DNA from: Peribolospora baueri
Taxonomy: Eukaryota; Basidiomycota; Peribolosporomycetes; Peribolosporales; Peribolosporaceae
Assembly: GCA_029717555.1 (NCBI GenBank)
Contig: JAMDHS010000005.1
Coordinates: 372,001-436,000, forward strand
Length of the DNA stretch: 64,000 nt
Reading direction: 5' to 3'
Shown here: one piece after another, positions 11,046 to 23,074 of the stretch
Position numbering within the stretch: position 1 is the stretch's first letter
How the letters are laid out: each line of letters starts with the position of its first letter
Position numbers and translations under genes: made by a program
Notes under the pieces: model-generated
What the model was told of the DNA's origin: nothing
Databases searched by the model: none
The model's input: the letters and a program-made list of their open reading frames with translations, nothing else

Positions 11046-13533
11046 TTAGGCGACGTAGGTCGACGCGGAGACGTTGCCGCCCCTTCCGGTCCAGTTGATG
11101 TCTGTGTAGACGGAAGCGGGGGAGACAGGGAAGAGCGGTCAGGAGAGGAAATCTTGGCGTCCAAGTAAGTCGCGGCGAAAGGGAGGAATAGAGCGAAAGC
11201 TGCCACTTACGGACGTCCTTGTCGGCGGGGAGGTGCTCGTTGGCGGCCTCGGGAAGGACGCGGAAGGTGTGAGCGCCGAAGTAGTCGCGCTGGGCCTGGA
11301 TCAGGTTGGCGGGCAAGCGCTCGGTGCGGTAGCCGTCGAAGAAGGCGAGCGCGGTCGAGAAGGCGGGCGTAGGGATACCCCACAGGGTGCCCTGGGCGAT
11401 GACGCGCCTCCAGCCAGGCTGGGCGTCGTGGATGGCCTTGTTGAAAAAGTCGTCGAAGAGAAGGTTCTCCAACTGCGGGTTCTTGCGGAACGCAGAGGTG
11501 ATGTCCTTGAGGAAGACGGAGCGGATGATGCAGCCGCCGCGCCACATGAGCGCGATCGACGGCATGTTGAGGTTCCACCTGTGTGTGCCACGGAGATGAG
11601 TCAAGCAACGATCATCGGGGTCAGCCGAGCCGACGGAAAGCGGGGAATCCAGACTGGATGCGCGTACGTACTTGTACTCCTTAGCGGCCTCCCTCATGAG
11701 CATGAAGCCCTGAGCGTAAGAGATGATCTTGGACGCGTACAATGCCTGCTCGAGGTCGTCGATGAACTGCTGCTTATCGCCCTTGAAGGGCTCAATCTGC
11801 GGTCCACCGAGCCGCTTGGACGCGCGCACACGCTCGTCCTTGATCGCGGACAGGCAGCGAGCGAACACGGCCTCGCCGATAAGCGTGACGGGCATGCCGA
11901 GATCGAGGGCGTTCTGAGGGGTGAGGATGGAGGATGACACCGGAACCGATCCGACCAGCGGTGAGATGGCGAACCCGTCAGCGAATCGAAGTAAGTCGCT
12001 CAGCGACGGACACTCACGATCGCGGTCCACTTGCCAGTGCCCTTCTGGCCGGCCTGGTCGAGAATTTTGGCGACGAGGGGCGTGCCATCGTCGTCATCGT
12101 ACTTGAGAATGTCCCGACTGCAACGAGGAGGGGAAAACAAACGCAGATACCGTGAGCGCCCCGTCGTCACCCACAGACACGTGTTCACGATCCGCCGACG
12201 ACACGAGTGGGACCGGCGGGACCAAAGTGCTCACGTAATCTCGATGAGGAAAGAGTCGAGAACGCCCTTGTTCCACTTGTCGAAGATCTCCGAGATTTCC
12301 TTCTCCTTAAGGCCAAGGCCGCGCTTGAGGATGTCGTACGCCTCGGCAATGAGCTCCATGTCGCCTGCAGTTCATTCGAAATGGGGACAGGAGAAAGGCA
12401 GAAGGGAACGGTGCGAGGGCGAGCCAAGTGAGGATCAGACGCCATTCTGCCGACGTCGGACGAAACGGGCCGGAAAACGCCTGCTCACCGTACTCGATAC
12501 CGTTGTGGACCACTGCAAGGTGAGGAATAAAGAAGGGAAATAAAAAGAAAAGAGAGTCAGCAGCCGCGGTCGGTGATCGGTGGGAAACGCATAATCCTGT
12601 CCTGTAAGCAAAGACGAAGGGCACGTACTCTTGACGTAGTGACCGGCACCACCCTGACCGACCCAGTCGCAGCAAGGCTCTCCGTCCGACTTGGCAGCGG
12701 TCTTCTGGAAGATCTCCTTGATGTGAGGCCAGGCGGCATCGGAACCGCCGGGCATGAGGGAGGGGCCATAGCGAGCGCCTTCCTCACCGCCGGAGACGCC
12801 GGAGCCGACGAAGAGGAAGCCCTGTGCCTCCAGCTCCTTGGCGCGGCGCTCCGAGTCGGGGAAGTGCGAGTTTCCGCCGTCGATGATGATGTCGCCCTTC
12901 TCGAGGTGGGGGAGAAGCTGCTGGATGAAGGCGTCGACGGCGGGGCCGGCCTTGACGAGAAGGATGATCTTGCGCGGGCGCTTGAGCTTGGAGACGAACT
13001 CCTCGACCGAGTGGGCGCCCACGACCTTGGTGCCTGGGGAGGGTGACGAGGAAGGAAGGAAATGACGAGCGAAGGTGGTGTGAGCGGGCCGACGAACGAA
13101 ATGCGAGACACACCGGATGGCCGGACCGGGGCCGATCAGGGAGCGAAGGGGGCGATCGAAGAGGCGAGCGAGCCGACTGTGGGACTAGGACTCACCCTTG
13201 GCCTCGTTGGCGAGGAAGTGATCCACCTTCGAGACGGTGCGGTTGTAGGCGCAGACGACGAAGCCCTTGTCGTTCATGTTGAGGATGAGGTTTTGGCCCT
13301 GCGACGAGGAAGGAGGCCGGGGTGAGCATGAAGAGGAAGAGATGAGGGAGAGAGAGAGACTGGCGGTTAGGCGCCGGCGCGGGCCTGCCTGTCTTGTGTG
13401 CTCACCATGACGGCCAGGCCGATGAGGCCAATGTCAGCACTGCGAGGAGAGCATGGGCGGGGGTGAGCGAGAGCGAAGTCTGTCGGACGGAGAGGAGCGA
13501 CTCCATCCACTCCACTCACACAGCCTGAGACAT
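11046..13533 (-). CDS. GND1: 6-phosphogluconate dehydrogenase, decarboxylating
   Basis: This is the third enzyme of the oxidative pentose phosphate pathway. It converts 6-phosphogluconate to ribulose-5-phosphate, CO2 and NADPH. The first coding exon is only 14 nt (13533-13520, MSQAV). It joins [20 protein letters not shown], the NADP-binding beta-alpha-beta start. Then follow [38 protein letters not shown] and the substrate block [40 protein letters not shown] carries the catalytic Lys. The family signature reads [20 protein letters not shown]. The C-terminus is [18 protein letters not shown] with stop at 11046, the usual closed tail for about 490 residues. About eleven exons. A direct TTAGGG repeat lies about 0.39 kb upstream. 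It supplies NADPH, important for lipid synthesis in oleaginous fungi, but whether this species is oleaginous is unknown. Confidence 0.98.
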
Positions 13534-15090
13534 GTTGTGCAGGGAGGAGTGCGAAGACGAGGAGGAAGAGGGCGCGGAAGGGCGAAGATGACGGGCTGTC
13601 TGATGCAGACGGAGAGAGGGGGGTGAGGACGGTATGGTGGTGGTGGTGGAAGAAGAGACGAGGTGTGCGAGGCCGAGTGGTCGCATGTTCCAAGCGAAGA
13701 GAGGACGCAGACGGAGACGGAGATTGAGACGGCGACGGCGAGCGGGAGCGAAGAACGCCAGCCAACCATCGATCGACGCGCTCGCTATGCCCGCCGCCCG
13801 CCGCCCGCCGCCCGCCCGCCAGGCCCGACCCAGCCTCGGCCGGCCTTCGCCCGACGGTCGCATCGATCTCGATGACGACGAGATCTGATCCCACACCCCT
13901 CAGACATCGAGCCCGCACCTAGGGTTAGGGTTCCTTGATTCCCCGTGGGAATCTCGCCACGTCGGCTGCGGGGGCCCAGCACATGCTTACATGAGCGCGC
14001 CCGGACCGGCGATCCGTTGTCGATCTTATCGCGTTTGGGGGAAACGCGGACGACGGGATCAGACGTGAGAGAGCGACAGCGGTGGTGCCTGAGGCGACGT
14101 CGGTCGAAATGGACGCCAGGTCATGTAGTTGTCGGCTGTGCTGTGTGTCGCATGCTCCGTCGTTCAACGCACACATGGATGTGCTCAGGACGGCCAAAAA
14201 AGAAAGACGACGGACGGCGAAGCAAGGCGACACGAGCAGGGCGCGCTCCATCGTCGGCTACAGAGTAACGGTTACGAGTTTGCGCCTGGCTGGCACGCGC
14301 GCTCACGTCGATAAGGAAGAAAGAGAGAGAGGGAAGGAAGGAACGAGGGAGTAAAAAAAAGGAGGACTTGGATCAAGGATGGCGACTGGAAAGCGACCGC
14401 GCCCTCCACTTGCCGGCTTCCAACGGCAGTCCAGGCGGCGAGAAAGCGCGCGCGCGTCGGGTCGTATTGTGGCGACTGCCGACATCGTTCATTCTCTCTG
14501 TGCGCTCCGTCTGTTGACTTTTTCATCCCGCCCTTCCCCGCCTGGCCAGTCGGACGGAACTCTCCAAATGCTACATTCCTCTCCCCTCCCGAGCATTCAT
14601 CAAAATGGGACGGATCCAGCATCCAGCATACAAACCGGACGACGGAGAGAGCTCTGCCCCTGGCCCGTGAAACGACAGATAGATGGCCACGAGTCGGATT
14701 CTCGCGCCGGCGCCGGTTCCCCAGGTCGGGTCGCTCTGCGCATCGACGAGGTATCGTTGCGCTACCGAAGCCTTCCCCCTGCCCCTGTCCCTTTTATTTA
14801 TCTTCCATCTCCAGCGATCAGCGCAGCGCGAATACGCGACGAGCGGCAATCTCACGGTACCATCTACGTCGGACCGCAACGTCTGGTCCACCGCGACCTC
14901 CAAGTTACTCTCTGATACGGTTGGATCGGACAGAACGGTCTTCCTTCTTGTACACAATCTTTGCTTCCCTCCTTTTTTTCAGGTTTCAGCTTGGGCTTCG
15001 GCTTGGGCTTCGGATTCGCCTTGGAATTGGTGTTGGGCTTAGGGGTTCGTATTCGCGTTCGAGTTGGGCTTGTTGAGCTTGAGCTTAAAC
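13534..15090. other. Intergenic: GND1 promoter region and macrodomain-gene 3' flank
   Basis: This 1.56 kb region has no recognisable gene. It contains the TTAGGG direct repeat at 13919-13932. Its right end is the continuation of a degenerate GCCCAA/GAAGCC low-complexity tract that also encodes the tail of the macrodomain protein. Confidence 0.5.
13919..13932. promoter_or_regulatory. Two-unit TTAGGG (telobox-like) element upstream of GND1
   Basis: The sequence CTAGGGTTAGGGTT is a direct repeat of the vertebrate and fungal telomere hexamer, 386 bp upstream of the GND1 start codon. In yeasts, Tbf1-type Myb-domain factors bind such repeats in promoters. Function here is inferred from the motif and its position only. 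Confidence 0.4.
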
Positions 15091-15225
15091 TTAGGATTTG
15101 AGATTCGAGTTTGGGTCCGAGCCCACGTTGAGTACATCTTCGTGTTCGGGTGCGACTTTGCCTTCGCCACTGCCTTCCGATTCGGATTCGGGTGCGGGTG
15201 CGGCTTCGACTTGGTCGACGGGGAA
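14985..15225. repeat. Degenerate low-complexity tract (TTGGGCTTCGG-type units)
   Basis: On the + strand the tract repeats variants of GGCTTGGGCTTCGG and TTCGGATTCGGGTGCGG. Its right part encodes the acidic, Ser/Glu-rich tail of the macrodomain protein on the - strand. Its left part continues about 105 bp past that gene's stop. Confidence 0.7.
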
Positions 15226-16938
15226 GTAGCGCGGCAAGAGGTGCTCGTACACCTTCAAGTCTGATTCGCCGAAGATCGTGAAAACGACCCTGTCCAGCTG
15301 CGAGGCGGGCGGAAGTCGCACGGAGTGCGGGGTAGATGTACGTGTGCGTGTAAGGGTACGTATACGGTAGATGGTAATGGTGGGTGGATGGGTGGGCGAC
15401 GGCAACATGAAGAAGTGGTCGGCGTGAGCACATTATATTATCGCCGTCACGTCAAGGGCAAGCTACCCTTTTCCTCTTTCTTCGTCGTCTAAATTCCATC
15501 TCAGCCGAGACGAAGCTCATGGCTTGGCTCAGGTGGTCTCGGGCTCGACAGGGATCCAACGTCGTCTCGTTCGTGCGCCCAACTCACCTCCTTCCCTTCC
15601 GGAGAATCCAAGAACTCTCCGACGGTGTTGAGAGCAATGGGCGTCGCTTTGTGTATGGGGTAGCCATACACGCCTGTGGAGATGCATGGGAAAGCCTGCA
15701 TGCGATAACGGGAGATGCGATATGCGTGCAAGTCCGGTTCCGTTAGGTCGTCCGTCCTCCTCTGATCAGGTCGGCTCCAACGCAAGAAAAACTACACTCA
15801 CGACGCTCTTCAATCCATTTTTCACCGTCTCCTCCAAGCTGCGTCTGTAAGCCGACCTGAGCAGATTCTCATGATCGCCCTCCCAGTCTGTCCCATCGAG
15901 CGCAGGAAAGAACAACGGGATAAGCAATGGGAGCGGGATTGTAAGGTCGAGTAGAAGGCGATGGTATTTTGCCAGACAATCAAGCCAACAAGGTCCCTGT
16001 TCAGGCGACGAGCAGGGTCACACCCCGGGCACAGACCCGTCCGTATTTAGCCCGACATGAGACAGGTCACAAAAAGTGCATCTACCACCTACTCACATTT
16101 CGGCCCGACGGTGAGAACAACCTTCTTGGCCGGAAGATTATACCCAGAAGCCACTTTTGCGTCCCCGGTCTCGCAGCCGCCCATCTTCCTCGTCTCACGT
16201 AACAGACGAGGTCCGGCGGCGCGGTGAATTGCGCCGTCCACTTTTCGTTTCGATAGTTCCACGGGGTGGAAGACATCGAAAAGTCAAATCAGCCCGGCCT
16301 CCTCTCGCAAATTGTTCCAGCGTTTAGGGCGAAAGCATGCGGAACACATTTAAAGTGCAAGCTTACCGCCTCCGCCGCCGAGAAGGGAATTGTTCGCCGC
16401 GTTAACTCTGTGTTCAAGAAGAGCAAGTGTGGAGCACGGGGAAGCGCCATGACAGGTTGTGAGCAGGAAAGATTCTACTAGTTCCTATCCCTATGATCAA
16501 TACATGGACATGACGAAGTCACTAGGGACTGAGCCTGCGAGGCGCGACCGACTTACATGGCATCAATTTTGAGCCTGGTGATATCCCCCTTCCTGCATGT
16601 CAAGCAAGTCAGTGAACGGAAGAAGGATGGACGGAGATCATACGTCGGCCAAAGCCAACAATGACGACCACAATTATTTTCTCTCAGCCTGGACAGATGA
16701 AGGAGGGAATGAACGAATGGACAGGCGAACGGACGGAAGCTCACCACATCGAAATCTTATCAGCGTGCTTGAAAGTCCTATGCGCTAGAGGAGGACCTTC
16801 GGTCGACGAAAAGGCCTTGAAGACGGTAGGGATGTCTTTATACGGGATACTTGCCATGTTGCGTGCAGGCTTATTCAGTTTGGATGGCGTCGGAGCCCCG
16901 AGCGCTCTGGACCGTGCTGTACGAGCGAAGGTTGGCAT
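15091..16938 (-). CDS. Macrodomain (ADP-ribose-binding) protein, MACROD-type
   Basis: MACROD-type macrodomains bind ADP-ribose and remove mono-ADP-ribose or O-acetyl groups. Seven exons splice into one domain. [20 protein letters not shown] is followed by [19 protein letters not shown], the ADP-ribose-binding loops with the catalytic Asn and Gly-rich turn. Then come [40 protein letters not shown], and the second loop [38 protein letters not shown] closes the fold. A Ser/Glu-rich tail follows and stops at 15091. Two in-frame starts exist. [18 protein letters not shown] at 16938 looks like a mitochondrial presequence (Arg/Lys-rich, no acidic residues). [16 protein letters not shown] at 16857 would give a cytosolic form. 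Human MACROD1 is mitochondrial. Confidence 0.93.
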
Positions 16939-17645
16939 TGTGTGCTGGAAAGGAAGGGAGAAGGCCAGTAAGGAGCTGCCACAACTTCAAATCTAGCTTG
17001 CGGCAGCTCGCCAGGAGGGTTGAATTACTCACTGGTCAGCGTTGAGAACGATGGAAAACGGCGAGGAGGGTCACGCGTATGAGTAGTCACTTGCGCTCAA
17101 GCATCCTCTATTCTCATCGCGCTGACTAAGCTTTCCTCGAGATCGCTCGCATTGGCTAACGGGGAGCCCAGGAGGGCGAGGTAGAAAAAGCGATTACACC
17201 GGTAGAATTGCTGGGCATGCGAGTTCGGAATCGATCCGTTTTATACACGGCGTGAGGACGGGATGGCGAGCGGAGGGATGGGAAGAGGACAGGGATGGGG
17301 ACGAAGGCAGATAGGGCAACGCGTCATGAAGAGACAGACGGAAGGACGGGCGGACTGAAGGATTGGACGAGAAAGGGAAGAGCGCCACGGCGGGGTGCAG
17401 CGAAAAGGGATGGAGGAACGGGTAAGGTGCAGCAAGGAAAACATCTCGAGAGAGGCAGACGGAAAGTGGAATAATCATGACGAAGACGACGGCGACGAAT
17501 GTGACGATCGTGATCGGTGTGGAAGGAAGTCCGGGAGCTGAACCGAGCCGAGGCGAGAAACGAGAACAGACGAGCGACGATCGCAAACCGAAGGCCGCAT
17601 ATGAGGGCGAAGAAAATATGGGAGAAGGGTTACCAAAATAAAAGC
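16939..17645. other. Intergenic: macrodomain-gene promoter and XPO1 3' flank
   Basis: This 0.7 kb region lies between two genes in the same orientation. Purine-rich sequence (GGAGGGATGGGAAGAGGACAGG-like) occurs around 17260-17410 on the + strand. I see no coding exon or RNA gene. Confidence 0.5.
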
Positions 17646-20600
17646 TCAGAGCTCCTCGTCCTCGTCCTTGATCTGATCGGGCTTGAGCTGTCATCGATGG
17701 AAAGCAAGACCGGTATAGACATTGTATCAGTTGGGCCCACCCACAGAAGAAGAGACTGAAGGTGAGAGACGATGGTGCGACATCCGTCAATGCGACACTC
17801 ACCAAACCGGGAACGGCCTCGGCCTTTTCCCTCTCCGCCTTGAGCTTAGCAGCCTGCTCGGCCTCCTTCTCCTCAACGTATAGCTCCGTGTTGTCGCCGC
17901 CGAACTCCTTGAGAGAGATAAGGAAGCTACGAAGACCGAGATAGACGACAATCCTTAGCTCTAGACTCTAGACACGTTCCATCCTGCAAGAGAAGCTCTT
18001 TCACTCACTCTCGAAGGTGTGTTTTGAACCTGTTCAAGTCGGTGTTCGTCTCGCACATGCCGATAACGAAAGCCTCGATCTGAGCCTGCGGAACGTGTCC
18101 GAAAGCAGTCTTGAGGCTAATGAACCGCCGCGCGAAAGCCACGATATAGGTCAGCACCACGAGCTATCCAAAGGCGAACAAAAACAATACGAAAGCGAAC
18201 TTACAGGTTGGCGGTGTACTGCCGAATAAAGAGCTGGTTGGTCATGTTAGGATCATTGATCACTGTCGGGTCCCACAACGGCGCCTTAACCTGGCCACTT
18301 TCGATCAGTTTGAAGATCTGCGCCAAAAGGATGCTTTGCATCTTGAAACCTGTAGACCAAAAGTGCGGGAAAATGGAGGATTCAGACGCTGTACATGACA
18401 GAGCAGGGTGCCTTTGTAATCAAACGCAAAAAATGTGACGCACCGCTTTTATGGTCAGTATCCGTGAGCACGAAGAAGACATCCTGGACGATGTTCAGGA
18501 GGTATTGCTGATAGAACTGGTTGGCCACCTCCTCGGGCGACCTTTCGATGTTTTTGATGAACTCGTGACAGACTTTATGGATCGGACACGCAAGAACGCC
18601 TGTAAGCATGGTTGTTCACGGTAGGAAGAGAGGCGACGTATCCAAGAGAGAGCACGAAACTCACTGCTCAAACCGGTCTCCGCGATGTCGCGCATGGTAT
18701 GCTTGATGGCCCAAATGATGCTGTCGATGGTCAGCTTAAACTGTGGTGGCGGCAGCGAAAGGAGAGCTGTTCGGTACCAACCGATAGCGTAGAACGCGAA
18801 GTATGCAGTTAGTCACGGTACGAGAACAAAGACGCCAGATCAAACAGCAGCTGACAGAGATCAAGAAACGCACCAGGGAAGCAGTTCAAGTTAATTTCGC
18901 CAAGTAACTTCCAAAAGCCCACTCGGTGCTCAGGGAACTCCGCAAAGTCCTGGTTAATCATGTTCAACGTCGGCTCAAAGACCCCCTCCAGGATGAGCGG
19001 TACCTGATCGGTGAGGAGGGACTGGATGGGAGGAAGGAAGACGACAAAAAGGGCGCAGAAGAGTCAGTCAAACGGAAGCTGGGACTAACGCCGATCTTCT
19101 GCTAGCCGTATAACACTCACTCCCAATTTCGTAACAATGGCCGCCACAACATTGAGAACCTCAGCATCCCGTGCAGCAGGCACGTTGCGACGGTAGTCGC
19201 CGAGGATAGCCTCGAAGAGCTGGCCAATGAAGGTGTCCTTGATGGCCTGAAGGTCCTCCGCCCGTTTGACATACGTCTCGACGAGCTTGAGGGCCTCTTT
19301 TTTGATTGTCCTCAGGGACCGCACCTTGGGCGTCTTCGTGGCGATTAACCCCTGCTGGACCACCGTCTCGCTGATGATGCCGCTGACCGTGTTGTACAGG
19401 GCGAGCATGTCCATGTAGATCCTTCCTATCTGAGGAAGGAAAAAGGGACCAATGGAAGTACAAGCGGAGACGTTGGTCTTTAGGACGTTGGACAGAATCT
19501 TGATGTTTTCCGGGTTGGACAGCACGTCAACATTCTGTTGGGCTTGGTGCATCAAATCATCCCACTGGAAATATCAACAAGACGAAGCGGGTAGCACATA
19601 GTCTAGTTAGCTCTGCCACTCAACAAACGGGCTTAGACGGCGAGACATGACATACGCACCGCACTATTCGGCATCTCCATTAGCTTCTGGATAAGCCTTT
19701 CCTGCGTCGGCTTGTTCGGCTGTGCACTGATCATGTGACCGACAGCCTCGTAGAAGGTATGCACCTGCAGCGGCGAAAGGTCGACGGTGATTCGGTGAAG
19801 CGTGCGGAGGATCTCGTCGATGAAAGGCTCCGCCTCGCCGTGCTGCTGCATGACGAAGTGCCGTCGGCACTTGTGGGCGATCTTGATGAACGTGTCACAG
19901 GCCATGTCCTGGACGCCTGCGGATGGAAACGATCAGAGAAAGAAGGTGACTTAAGTACAGCCGTCCGCAAATACGATCCGCAGAAAAAACCCAAACAGTG
20001 AGTGTGCAAAGCCTACCCTCGTGTGTCTCGTGCATAAACTCGAATAGCTTGTTGACGACCGTCTTGAGGAACTTCCAGTGTGCCTTAAGGAAGCGCGGAT
20101 ACTGGCCGACGATGTACATGATGTTCGATGCCACCACCGCTTTGTTGTCCTTGCCGCGCTTAGCCTCGCACAGGCCCAGGAGGTCCTTGATGACGGTCAC
20201 CAGGAATCGCTTTTCCGTCTCCTCATCTGTGTGTGATGTAATGATGACTGCGTTAGCGCCACTGGAACTGACCTATTAACGGGATCGCGGAGAACATGGA
20301 GAGTCCCAAACACTCACTCATCGATCCCGAAATGGATCCGATAGCCCAGCAGAGCGTGTTCAAGTTCTGCCACGACCACTCGCTCCCGTCTACCTGCCTG
20401 CTGAGTTTGTCCGTCATAATGCTTTCCGTGTCGAACGTGTCGAGGTGGGTGAGGTACACGAGCACGTCGCGCATGCTCTTGTACAGCACGATCGTATCAG
20501 ACTCTTTCATAAACTCGCGCACGATCTCGCCTTCATCGTTCTCTACGATGAGAACCTGGTGCGGGAACAGAGGGGAGGATGAGCAAGGAATTTGACCGAT

Positions 20601-22548
20601 GCGGGCGTAACGACACACCCACCTCCTCTGGCTTGACCATCTTCTCAATCATGACGAGCCGAAGATTGCTGAGCACGTCGTGGTAGACCTTCTTCCTGCC
20701 TTCCATTCCAGACGCCCTGTAACCCGCTGCGCCGCCCAAGTTGAGGCCCAGCAATGGGTTAATCTCGGCGATTGGCAGCTGCTGGTTCTCTTCGTATAGA
20801 CCTGCGACCAGCTGGAACATACGAAGAAAAACGGATACAGGCAAATGGTTATTCTCAATTACCAAGCGGATAAAGAAGAGCGCGAACCCACGATGCTCCA
20901 GTATTCGAGACAGATCTTGAAGACTTCCCGCTCGTCGACCGTAGAGATCTTGACGAGGTATAGGTGGGCATTGACGACGAGAGGTTGGTACTCGCTGTTT
21001 TCAATCAGCTTGAGGTGCCGACCGAGGAAGTTGGTAAGGAAGAGGGCGAGGTTGAGGACGAATTCCTGTTCCGCGTCCGTGCCGTTCTCGTACGCAGCCT
21101 TGAACGGCGTGGAAGGGGGCATCATCTCGTTGATCGAGGACATGACCATCTGGAACATAATCACGAACTTCTGATCGTACGCCGGTGAGATGCTCAGGTT
21201 AGCAATCTCGGACAAGCACTTGAGTGTCACATTCCGGTAGTCTGGAACGTTGAGGAAACGGGCAACAAGATTGTCGATGATCGTAGTCTCAAAGATGTAA
21301 CCGAGGGGGATCCAGTTGAGGAAGCGGAGCAACGTGTCAAGCGTTGCCTTAATAAGCGTGGGCACCGTAGACGTCGCTAGGATTTCCGAGCAGAGCTGGA
21401 AAATTTCGGCTGTGAACATGTTCGATAGAAATTACCCTTCAGCGTCGCGTTTGTAACAATGCGAAGCGCTCGTGCTCCTGGCGGAGACGACACTCACAGA
21501 ATTCGCCACACATCCGGTGCTTGAGGTTCTTAGCCTTAGCTTGAACCATCTGCTCCGCCGAGTAATCGAAAACCTCCTCGCTGAGCAGCTTGAGAATGAC
21601 CATGTTGTTCTCGGCGAGACTGTTGCTTTCCTTAGAAGAGGCAACCAACTCAGGGATGAATGTCGGCCAGTTGTGCGGCCATTCTTGTTTGAGGATCTAT
21701 GAGATGTGAAGGCGGAGGGAAAGAGAAGGAGCGGCCGGAGACCGAAGGAAAGCGCTCAACGACAATGAGAAATCGACAAAGCCAAGCGCTGCCTCCGAAG
21801 TGTGTGAACAGAGGAAGGGAGTGTGCTCACTTGAACCAAAGTCAAGTTAAGCTTTCCGAGGAACGCTTTCTCCCGTCGAAGGGTGGCCTCGTCCTGGGAG
21901 CACTTGACCACAAGGTCGATGACAAAGTTGCGAATACCACCTCGCTGGCCGGCGGGCAACATCTTCCATCGGGTGGCAATCAGCTTGTCCAGGATCTGGA
22001 GAGCGATGTACTGTGGGCGTGATACATAACGGAGGAGGCGCGAGCGTGATCAGAGTGGAAGTTCGTGAGTGGTTCCTCAAAACTATTTCATGCCAACTAA
22101 AATACGAATGTCTTGATTTGTGCTCACCTTCGACTGAGTGTTTTGCGCATGCTCCAAGATCACCGGCACTCTTTGCCACGCGTCGGGGTTGTCGCCGAAT
22201 TGGGTGAGAACCCGCTGCGCCATTTGTTGCTAAAGGCAAGAAGTAAAGGGAAAAATGAAAGATATAGATAAATGATTGAGTGAAATTCGGGACTGGGAGG
22301 CGATGGCGCGCCCCAGCCCAACAGGAACGGACAGCGGCGGCGCGCTCACCTCCGGACCACTGCCCGTAAGCATGGCCAGGGCGACCCGGTCAAGGAGACC
22401 AACGTCAAGGTCCTGGGACATGTCCAGGATGGCCTTTGATCACAGCAAGGCAACCGCGTAGAAAAGGAAAAGGGTACGATAAGCCATCGAGTGCATTGGA
22501 GGTGGGGTGCGGCCAACTTAGGGGTTGTAACGATCCTCTCACCTCCAT
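17646..22548 (-). CDS. XPO1: Exportin-1 (CRM1), nuclear export receptor
   Basis: CRM1 carries leucine-rich nuclear export signal cargo and RanGTP through nuclear pores. The start is a 6-nt exon (MEx, 22548-22543) joined to [20 protein letters not shown]. Then follow [40 protein letters not shown] and [20 protein letters not shown], an importin-beta N-terminal (CRIME) region. [20 protein letters not shown] follows. The HEAT array includes [13 protein letters not shown], the NES-groove region and [20 protein letters not shown]. Next are [20 protein letters not shown] and [19 protein letters not shown]. The tail [14 protein letters not shown] is acidic, stop 17646. About seventeen or more exons, near 1,080 residues as in other fungi. 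The groove has Cys, the residue leptomycin B alkylates, at codon 20168-20170, whereas S. cerevisiae has Thr. Confidence 0.97.
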
Positions 22549-23074
22549 CTTGTTAGCTCAGACGCGTAAAAGCAGGGTGGGGAAGCAAAAGCGGAAGAGA
22601 AACAGATGGATGGCTCCGGCTGCTCGGGGATCAAACCGGGCTCGACCTGGTTAGAACTCTCGTTCGAACAGTCGTATGATGGAGATGGGGAGGAGTCGGT
22701 GGTGGATGGATGGCGACTGCAATGATCGAACTGCTCGCTCTCGTCTCCTCGGCCCGCCGCAGCCGAACACGCTCGCCGGCTGACAGTAATGGTCACTCAC
22801 TCCCCACGTGGCGAAGCGGTATGCAACCCTAACTCTGCACTGCGGTTGCCACGTTCGACGAACTTTCCTCTCGATTCTTCTGTCCGTTCGTCTCACCGAC
22901 CCATCATCCTCCCACGCGCAGGGTCAGACAGAGCGGCAGAGTCCAGGAGACCCGGGAAGACTATGTGAGGTGAAGGAAGGGGGAGAAAAGGAAGGGAGAG
23001 GGATAATAGCGTATTGTACAAGCACGATGGCGGCAGATGCAGCCCGAGTGGAGAAAGCTCCCTTTTGTGGACGC
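22549..23074. other. Intergenic: XPO1 promoter and PAB2 3' flank
   Basis: About 0.53 kb. It contains CACGTG at 22805-22810 and a telobox-like AACCCTAAC at 22825-22833. No coding frame is recognised. Confidence 0.5.
22825..22833. promoter_or_regulatory. Telobox-like AACCCTAAC upstream of XPO1
   Basis: The complement reads GTTAGGGTT, 277 bp upstream of the XPO1 start and 15 bp from a CACGTG hexamer. A regulatory role is inferred only from similar cores at GND1 and at the CtIP/VMA4 divergent region. Confidence 0.3.

Noticed and set aside
11233-11937. A 234-codon + strand frame.
   Set aside because: It is antisense to GND1 exons that match the enzyme family without gaps.
22625-22650. Box-B-like GGTTTGATCCC on the - strand, and similar motifs near 25464 and 26820.
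   Set aside because: No box A at the right distance and no T-arm or acceptor stem could be folded, so no tRNA is called.
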